Source of the DNA: Phalacrocorax aristotelis
Lineage: Eukaryota; Chordata; Aves; Suliformes; Phalacrocoracidae
Direction: 5' to 3'
Assembly: GCF_949628215.1 (NCBI RefSeq)
Contig: NC_134276.1
Coordinates: 135,222,125 to 135,286,124 of the forward strand
DNA: 64,000 nucleotides
Of the stretch, positions 56,307 through 64,000 are shown one piece after another. The notes under the pieces were generated by a model. That model saw nothing but the letters and a program-made list of their open reading frames with translations. It did not search any database and was not told where the DNA came from. Both the position numbers and the translations under genes were made by a program. Within the stretch, counting starts at the first letter, position 1; each line of letters opens with the position of its first letter.

Positions 56307-59300
56307 GTAAGCTGTGCAGGGGGGTTCTCTGAGCAGGCAGGAGACCTGGGTTCTACTCCTGTCTGTTGCTCTTATCTTCTGCCCACTTTCTTTTACACAG
56401 GAATAAAGACACCAGGGCTGGGTAAAGTATCTTCTACAAACAGCAACTCCAGTGCTTCAGGGGCACCCAAAAGAGTCTGTGACCTGAGATATGAGTAAAA
56501 TTTCAGAAAGAAAACAGAAAAACTAAAAAAGAAGGGAAAGGTTTATAAGAATGCCTTTTGCTGCTTCAGAGAATTTCAGAGCATTTCAACAAAATTTTCT
56601 GCACCGATTTGCCTTTTAAGGCAACTTTTTGTAACTGTTTACACATTCAGTTTTTCTTAAGAAACAGACTTTTTTGAAAAGGCAATGAAAGGTTTCATTT
56701 TGGGCTGACTACCCTACTCCCAGGCTGAAATGCCCAGGAGATGGGAGTGTTTTTTTGATTGATAATGAGGAAAAAAGGGAACAAATAAGAGACGTGGCAT
56801 GACCAGACATGGCTTTTACTTTTGAATTCACATTTTTCAGCTCAGCCAATGGAAGGAAAATTTCCTTCTCACCCAGGGTTATGTGGCACTGTAAGGCTGT
56901 GACTGTTAAGGTCTGTGAGGGTATATTATGTTTCCTCGCTTCTTCACCCCCTTTTGCCCTGTTTGTATGTGACAGGAGTGTGTGTTCTGTGCACGTGTGC
57001 ATGTGTATGGCAGGAGCAGCGCATGAGGAATCCTGACATCCCAGAGACTTTCTTCTTTGGCTTTTTGGCAATGTCTTTTCCTCCCCAGCAAAGCAAGGCT
57101 GTGCTGCTGCAGCGGTTTCATCAAATGCAGGGTAAGCAGACAGCAGAGTTGGGATCTGAGGGGCCAGAGCTTTCTCCCTGCAGACCAACTGATGGACATA
57201 AAGGTGCCAGAACTTCCCCTACCACTAAAGGCAATGCCTTACCTTACTGCTGAGTTTTCAAGGGCTCTTTTCTCAGCTGCTTGCTGTTCTGGGGATGCCC
57301 GTCAGAGGCCAGTCCTTGCCCACCCAAAAGGGAGCACTGTTGCCATTAGGCAGATCAGGTTTGATTCCCAGATGCAGTGCTGGGCACGGGAACACAACTG
57401 GCAGGTTGCTCCACTGGGAGGGAGGCTGCATAGGGCTGAGCAGGGACCAGGGGCTTGCTTCCCTGAAAACCTGAAATTTGCTCCACTGTTTTTTGCTTAA
57501 GATCTGGCACCACGCTGTGGTAGTTTTGGGTCTCTGTGAAGAATGAGAGTAATGCTGGAGATGGTTTGCAGCGTGTAGTCAATGGCATTTTTTTCACTAG
57601 GCACCAACACTTGTGTGGCTCCTGAATCCTACTAACAGCGCCTAGTAAAGCTGACAATCGATTTTTCCCCACTGGTGTTATTCAGGGTGCCAGAAGGAAG
57701 TGCTGCTGGAAAAACATATCCCTTCCAGACATTTGCATTGAGGATTTCCTGTGGTATTTTACTTTTGAGACTGGCCCCTCTGCTTTCCCCTGCTGTTACA
57801 GATGTGCTGAAAGTCTTGTTACACTCCTAGAAAATACATCTCTCTCCCTGTACTGCGAAGGCTGTAGTCATCAGATAGGTTTATTTGCTTTTTTTTTTTT
57901 TTGTGCAGCTCCTGTTATCTGTTCCTGTTCCTCTGACCTGTCCTTCTCCCCTGTTCCTAGGCAGTATATGGTGCTACTGCCCTTTCTGATACACACTGAT
58001 ACTCCTGAGAAAGTCTGTGTACAGCTGACCCACCTGAATGAGTCTGTGACACTGAGCGCCACACTTGAGCATCAAGGGGAAAACAGGAGCTTGATTGATG
58101 ACGTGGTGTCGGAGAAGGATGTGTTCACCTGCATCCCGTTCTCTGTGAGTATCTCATCCTTGTGGGATGATCCCTTATGCCAGGGGTAAACTGTAAGGGT
58201 ACTGAGTAGTAATGAACAGAGTAACACTGTGTAGGTATTCACTTCCCTCTTGGCCAAAGGTATGTTCATGTCCATCCTCAACACACTCTCACTGCTGAGA
58301 TCTCTTTAGCATGCCACCTGAATGGGCAATGCTGAATCCTGGAAAGCCAGCCCCTCTCTAGGACGGGAGAAAGAAGAGGTTTTAGTACTGATGCTCCTGA
58401 TGGCTGGCTGGTGAACAGCTTCTCCAGCTGCCTCTCCACATCATCCTTTGACAGCCACAGATTGTCACCTGAGTGCCTTCAAATTGGGGTACAGCTTTTA
58501 GACCTCAGATACTTTTTGCCTTGTGGATATAGAACACCGAAATACTGTGAGAACATAAAGCTGTGATTTCCCTCTGTCCGAAGAAGAGAACGAAGCAGGA
58601 CATCCATAGCTTAACGTAATCGATAGCCCCAGTGACTATAACAAGTTGCAGGCAACTAGGAAACTTGGTCATCTGGCTCAGAGCACAGGTTACATCTTTC
58701 GCCTGAAGGCTGAAGAACTGGCCTTCAGGACACTGAGCAGGTTGGCGTCTGTGCCTGGGTTTGTCAGATATAGGCTGGAGATTGAATTTTGTCATTTGGA
58801 GAGAGATGTATAGAGATTTGGCATGTTTGGTTTAGAAAAGGAAATGTTCTGCAAGGTTTGGGGACGTTATCTGAAAGAGGAGGGAGATTATTCCCTTGCC
58901 CCTGTCAATGTCAAAAGGAAAAGGACAGAAAAATTTTGGTGGGGGCAGTAAGAATTTCTTAAAATTGAGTGGCAGAGCTGGGAGTTCCTTTGCTGCACAA
59001 TACTTGCACAATCACTGCACAGCAGTAGGAAAGAGCAGGAATATGGGACAAGTAAAGATCAGTCTCTTTTTCCTGATAATATTTTCCCTCACCTCTGTGT
59101 TGGGTTCATCAGGATTATATTGGATCTCTTATTTCATGAAGGCCAATTCAGCTCAGGAAGCCTTTAATGTTGGTCCATAACATAGTTGCCTTCTTACTCT
59201 CCAGCTTCCAAAATCGAATAGTCAGCCACCAGTCACGTTTATCACTGTGACGGTGAAGGGGGCGACACTGCATTTCAGGAGCCGCAAGTCGGTGCTGGTC

Positions 59301-62300
59301 AAGAATTCTGAGAGCTTGGTCTTTGTCCAGACAGACAAACCCATCTACAAGCCTGGACAGACAGGTACCGGGGAAGGGGTGGAGATTTGCATTTGAAGCA
59401 AAAATATGTCCTAAAACTGTGTAACTGTGCCGGCCAGTTGTCAAGTGCTTTCAGCGGGGGTCAGAAGTGCAGTCTCGTGGCTGAGGCTTATGTTTTTAAT
59501 GCCCCGTATGGGAAAAATTGGGGAACGTTAAGGTACATGCATGTATCTTGGGCACCTGCACACACTGCCTCTGTCACTGAGAGCTCTGTTGTTGTGGTCC
59601 ATGCAGTTAGGGTTTGCATTAAAATCAGAGAAAGGCTGGGTATTTGTCCTATAGAGAACAGGGCCAAAATTCAGACTAAGTCATGAAATAGCTTTCAAAG
59701 TGGCAGCTGATTTTGCTCAATGAAGACAGAGAGAACTATATAAACCATTTATTTCTTCTGGGCCGTTGATCTCCTAAATTAGGCCTGGACAGGAACTGGT
59801 GTTCTAAAAGAGACACTGAATTCTCTATCCATGCAGAGCCAACACAAACTTGCGGCCAAGTGCTGAAGTAATTGGCTTGCATTCATCCTTCCTAAGAAGT
59901 CAGTCTAGTTACAACAGAACTAGAAGACCCATGTGAATTCCAATGTAAAAATGTATCCTTGCAAAGCAGACAAAGTCAACTTAAATTTAACTTTGGTCCT
60001 GATTGATGAGATTCTGAAGCCCATGATCAGCAAGGTGTTCACGCTGCCGTGGGTTTGCTGCGAACATCCTCTTATTAATGTAATTTGTTACATGGGTAAG
60101 CTTCTAGCAGGGCTTAACTTTCTAGTGAATGGAATTTCTTTAGGAGGGAACGGCTCTGTTCTCTGTTGTACCATTTGTTTTTGCAACTGATGCTTTTGGG
60201 TTGGTGACTGCACTGTGGAACCTCACTGTCTGCCTTCCTCCACCAGTCCTGTTCAGAATTGTTTCTCTGGATAAAGACTTCCGTCCCTTGAATGAGGTGG
60301 TAAGTACGATACTTCCTTTTTGCTAGTTATTTGGCCTTAAGTCATCTACATGGGGAAAGGGAGGAAAGAAGTGTCTCTGGGGGAGAGCTCTCAGTACACT
60401 GAGATAGTTGTACAATTCCTGGGTTACCTCAGGTCCTGTTAACAGGATCTGCTCTTCAAATTTCTGCGTAAGGCTGCCTTCTGTGTTCGTGGAAAGGTTT
60501 GTCAAACTGCAAATGAACGGTGCTGGTGAAAACACCTCAGCGGTGAGCAAGTGTGCATTATCACAGTGTACACCTGCTCTTACTAGAGTAAGAGCAGATC
60601 ATACAGAGTTAGTAATTTCAGCTGACTTTTCTGCCTGAGATGAAGGATTGCCCCCTGTCTTGATGTACCTCAAAATGCTCTTGCTCCACACCAGGGACTT
60701 TCTTCCTTACTCCATTGGGTGATCAGCTTGTTCCCTGAAATGTGGTCATAGCCCTGGTCATTTGACTGTGTTGCTTGCCCTCTGTCTAAAGGTGAATTCT
60801 AAACATGCTGTTTCCTTTCTTCTCCTTCCAGTTTCCGCTGGTCTATATCGAGGTACGTACAAACATTCAATTCGTGCTCACATCTATCACACCTCAGCCG
60901 GGGCAGCATAACTACCAGTTGCCTCAAGACGATTCTTGTCTTTTTTATTTATGAAGCAGGTCCATAACATTAATTAATTGAAATATACAGAGCTTTAACT
61001 CATATGGTGGCAGCCATGTACTCTGGGCCCAGGTTACAGCTCCTTCTATTGTGCAGCCCAGGGATCCCCACACAACTCTGCTAGCGCCCCCCACTCCTAC
61101 CCTGCAGCCTCCTGAAACACAGGGGCTGGCCCTCCCCTCACTGCTTTTGCTAGTGCTTTTTAGTTCTCATTGCAAACTCCCACTGTTCTCACAATCTCCT
61201 TGTGGTCTCATTATCTGTAGGACCCAAAGAAGAACCGTCTGTACCAGTGGGCAAAGGCAGAGTTAAAGGGGGGGTTAATCCAGCTGTCCTTCAACCTCAC
61301 CTCTGAACCTATGCAAGGGACCTACACGGTGGTGGCACAGAAGGCCTCTGGGAAGAAAATTCAACATCCTTTCTCTGTGGAGGAGTATGGTAACTGTTGC
61401 TGCAGTTTCAAGTTCCTAACAGCTAGTCTTGTGGGGCATGAAAGCTTAACTGAACAGGGTGGTAGAACTGGCCAGGATGTCCAGCATGGCTGGGAAAATG
61501 TCTCTGTGTCCTCTCCCTCCCAAGCACCATGCCTTTCTGAGGAGTGAAGACTGAAGGACTTGAGCGACCTGTCTCCACTCCCTCCCTAAGCCCCAGGCCA
61601 AGCAGTGCAGCTCTTCTGACTGCCCAGCTCAGCAGGGCTCCCATCAGGAGGAGCAAGTGTCTTGGATCAGTCTGTGCTGGCAACTACAAGTCTCACCTCC
61701 TTTCAGACGTGACTTAAGGCCACAGCCTCATCTCCGGCTGGCTACACACCCGTCAAGTGTCACACTATGAGTCTGGGTCTCCCCTGCCTGAGGCCCAAAG
61801 CGCTGAGCTTTTGCTGTAGGCTGGGGCTGTCTGTAAATTAAGATCTTGCCTGTACTCCCCCACAAGCTAAGCCTGTAGGCCCTATTATGCCTTAGTGCCT
61901 TAACCTCTCTCTGGTACTCTTCACCCCCGTGCCAGTTCCATCTGCTTGGCTAGAAAATGGTATCCCAATACAGAGCCGTGCATGGTCACAACCAACATAG
62001 CTTCCCAGCCCAGCAAGCCAGCTGCAGACCTTGTTACACGGTCTGACATGATGTGGCTCGTGCAGCAGAGCTGAGTTCTGGAAGATGAGCCTGGAAGTCC
62101 TTTGACCTCTTTCAGCTGTGCCCTGAATCCCTCCTAGTTCTCCCAAGACAGTCACCATCCACTTCCCCTCCTGCAGCTGGGTTTGGATGTGATGTCACCC
62201 TGTGCTAAGTCACCAGGGAAGCTATGGGGTCTTCCTACTTTGCAAATGGGAAAGACCTACAGGCTTTGGAAATGCAGAGGCTGGGCTGCAGACCCAGCTC

Positions 62301-63508
62301 TGTATGTTTATGAGAGACCTCTATTGACTGAAGTCTCTATTTTACTATATTTTGCTGTGGGACTGATCACCCATGTGTTATCTAAGAAGCTGCTGTATTT
62401 TAATAGCTGGTGTAATAATCCTGTCTTCGTATGTTATTCCCCACCACATAGACTGTTCTCCTTTGTTCTGCTGCAGTGCTGCCAAAATTTGAAGTGACAG
62501 TAAAAATGCCCAAGGTGATCACCATTCTTGATGAGAAGGTGAAGGTGACAGTTTGTGGCCTGTGAGTGTCATTCTTTCAAGTCCTTCTTGGTTTCAGGTT
62601 TTTCTTCAGCTGCTGCTGAAAATCCAGTTGGTAGACTGAGATATGATGCCTCACTATCTTTCTCAATCCTTTTGGGGTCCCAGGACCAGACTACATCTAC
62701 CATTAGACAAAAGGCAACAATTATTGCTTGGGGCACTCTATATGTAACATGCAGAAACATATTCTTCTGTTTTCTGGGAGGGTATTTTTTGAATAGAGGA
62801 TTTAAGACCAGCTGCAGTGCTATGGAAGAGGTCATCAGTTTAGTTTCCCTGGGAACAATGTTTTAACTGTGGCTTCTGCTCATCGTTGCTGAGGGGAAAC
62901 CCTAAGTGCTGCAGATGCCCTCTTTGGGCAACCTCACTCGATTCCGCATGGCATGTTCCGTGCATCCTGCAGGGGCAGCCATGACTCAGGCTGAAGGGCA
63001 AGCCAAAAGACCCCGAGCACATGCACAGACAAACCAGTGCCATCAGAACTGGGCGGTGGGGTGGATACTTGCAATATATTCTCCAAGGTGAGGGGTGCTC
63101 TCAACTAAATCATCATTAGGGTAAATGATATCTGCAGGCTTGTATGTTATCCCAGGGATGCAATCAGGACTATAAGCTTCAGTGCTCCTGCCCCTGTTGC
63201 CAAGTTGATCCTAAAATGTTACCGTTTTTCTTTCTGCTTTGTATTTCCTCTGTTGATGATGCTGTGTCCTGGAGGGAGCTCTAGGGAAGAGTCCTGGCTC
63301 CACTATAGGTGAGCTAGTAATTTTTCTCCATCCCTCTTACATTCCTAATGTCTGTGTTTTTCTCCCAATCCTCTCTGCTGGTAGATACACATTTGGGAAG
63401 CCTGTTCCTGGCCTTGTGAGCTTCCGTGTCTGCCGGAAGTTTGAACAAGCAGCCACCAGCTGCTACGGTGAAGAGGCGAAGGCAGTGTGCGACGAGTTCT
63501 CTGGACAG
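56218..63508 (+). CDS. A2M: A2M, alpha-2-macroglobulin (5' part: exons 1-8, residues 1-295)
   Basis: Exons: 56,218-56,306; 57,961-58,144; 59,205-59,364; 60,247-60,299; 60,832-60,852; 61,221-61,389; 62,477-62,561; 63,385-63,508. They total 885 nt with matching phases. The gene continues past the right edge; the family is about 1,450-1,500 residues. The start MGKDGLL then a hydrophobic [10 protein letters not shown] is a signal peptide. [37 protein letters not shown] (128-144) and [15 protein letters not shown] are macroglobulin-domain hallmarks. Cys49 and Cys87 match the first human disulfide. Sequons are at Asn56, Asn71 and Asn194. The tiny 21-nt exon 5 is also found in human A2M. The protein is a secreted protease trap: cleavage of a bait region (outside this window) closes it around the protease. 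It resembles A2M more than chicken ovostatin or A2ML1, and the synteny agrees. Confidence 0.93.
57961..58144 (+). CDS. A2M: A2M exon 2: first macroglobulin domain, residues 30-91
   Basis: Acceptor TTCCTAG and donor TCT|GTGAGT; 184 nt, ends in phase 0. It encodes [19 protein letters not shown] and two glycosylation sequons (NES, NRS). Confidence 0.94.
59205..59364 (+). CDS. A2M: A2M exon 3: MG1 end and MG2 start, residues 92-144
   Basis: Acceptor CTCTCCAG and donor ACAG|GTACCG; 160 nt, ends in phase 1. It encodes [13 protein letters not shown] and [17 protein letters not shown]. Confidence 0.95.
60247..60299 (+). CDS. A2M: A2M exon 4, residues 145-162
   Basis: Acceptor TCCACCAG and donor GTG|GTAAGT; 53 nt. 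It encodes [17 protein letters not shown], matching FRVVSMDENFHPLNE in human. Confidence 0.94.
60832..60852 (+). CDS. A2M: A2M exon 5 (21-nt microexon), residues 163-169
   Basis: Acceptor CTTCCAG and donor GAG|GTACGT. It encodes FPLVYIE, phase 0 at both ends; human A2M has a microexon of the same size (IPLVYIQ). Confidence 0.93.
61221..61389 (+). CDS. A2M: A2M exon 6, residues 170-225
   Basis: Acceptor ATCTGTAG and donor TATG|GTAACT; 169 nt, ends in phase 1. It encodes [15 protein letters not shown] through [13 protein letters not shown] and HPFSVEEY. Confidence 0.95.
62477..62561 (+). CDS. A2M: A2M exon 7, residues 226-253
   Basis: Acceptor GCTGCAG and donor GCCT|GTGAGT; 85 nt, ends in phase 2. 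It encodes [20 protein letters not shown] and VKVTVCGL. Confidence 0.95.
63385..63508 (+). CDS. A2M: A2M exon 8, residues 254-295
   Basis: Acceptor CTGGTAG and donor CAG|GTGAGT; 124 nt, ends in phase 0. It encodes [20 protein letters not shown] and ends CDEFSGQ. The following intron runs to the edge of the window (63,509-64,000), with nothing recognised in it. Confidence 0.94.
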
Positions 63509-64000
63509 GTGAGTCAGGATTGCTCTTGTGGGTAGAGTGAGAGGAGAAAATGTTTTCCTGAGCATGCCTGGTAGGCACAGGCTTGCTCTGACGGAGTATG
63601 AGTGTGAGGAGGGGAGACAGTTCATGTATTTTAAGGAAGCCTGAAGAAGGAGAGAAGATTGGGTGCAAGATGAAGTGTGAAAGGTAAAAATAGGGGGAAG
63701 GTCTGTGCAGTAAGAAAGATGTGTGCAAAGGCAAGAAGCTGAAGGGGAAGGAAGAGATGAAAGAAACAAAAAAAACGGTCAGATGGAGTATAGGGAGTGT
63801 AAGAAAGAAGTGATAGGAAAGGCATGAGCGATGAGAGCAGAGCTGGAGCTGGCTTATATTAGAGGCAGTGCATGGGATGCGAAGTTGGTATTAGAAGCAG
63901 GAAAGGAGCAGAAACCAGGGGAGGGGTGATGCAGTTTGGCATAACGGAAATGAATATGGATTTAGCAGCAGTGGTTAAGACAGGCAGGAAAAAACTATCA

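Overview
This is nuclear DNA from a bird. CR1 LINE copies sit at four places, and long terminal repeats of avian endogenous-retrovirus type are scattered between the genes. The genes are split into short GT-AG exons and two of them start in CpG islands. The gene order, PHC1 (+), M6PR (-), KLRG1 (+), A2M (+), is that of human chromosome 12p13, so this is a conserved vertebrate syntenic block. The repeats suggest a non-galliform bird, but I cannot name the species.

Layout. Positions 1-10,640 are gene-poor and hold an inverted pair of old LTRs (about 5,916-8,132) with a third LTR nested in one of them. A CpG island at about 10,640-12,210 carries the PHC1 promoter and a likely non-coding exon 1. 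Fourteen coding exons of PHC1 run from 15,680 to 28,658 and encode 995 residues. They carry the Gln-rich tract, HD1 segment, FCS zinc finger and SAM domain of a Polycomb PRC1 subunit. A roughly 1.1 kb LTR lies in the intron at 22,687-24,654. PHC1 and M6PR are convergent, and their predicted poly(A) sites are only about 340 bp apart. M6PR (six coding exons, 278 residues, complete) runs on the minus strand from 35,123 to 32,658 and has its own CpG island at about 35,860-37,120. That island may also fire on the plus strand.

KLRG1, an inhibitory NK/T-cell C-type lectin receptor, spans 39,982-49,782 in five coding exons (192 residues). Its first exon, with an ITIM, is separated from the rest by a 5.5 kb intron. 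A repeat-rich spacer (three CR1 pieces and an LTR fragment, 50,840-54,736) leads to A2M. A2M has a TATA-box promoter at 56,124, and its first eight exons (295 residues: signal peptide and first macroglobulin domains) are present. The gene runs off the right edge.

The genes do not form one pathway. They are a chromatin repressor, a lysosomal-enzyme sorting receptor, an immune receptor and a secreted protease inhibitor kept together by ancient synteny. I found no prokaryotic, CRISPR or other novel system. The observations most worth checking are a phase-compatible 42-nt candidate microexon in PHC1, the possible two-way promoter between M6PR and KLRG1, and the short cysteine-free stalk of this KLRG1. 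Exon boundaries were read by eye from splice signals and from recalled human protein sequences; no database was searched.
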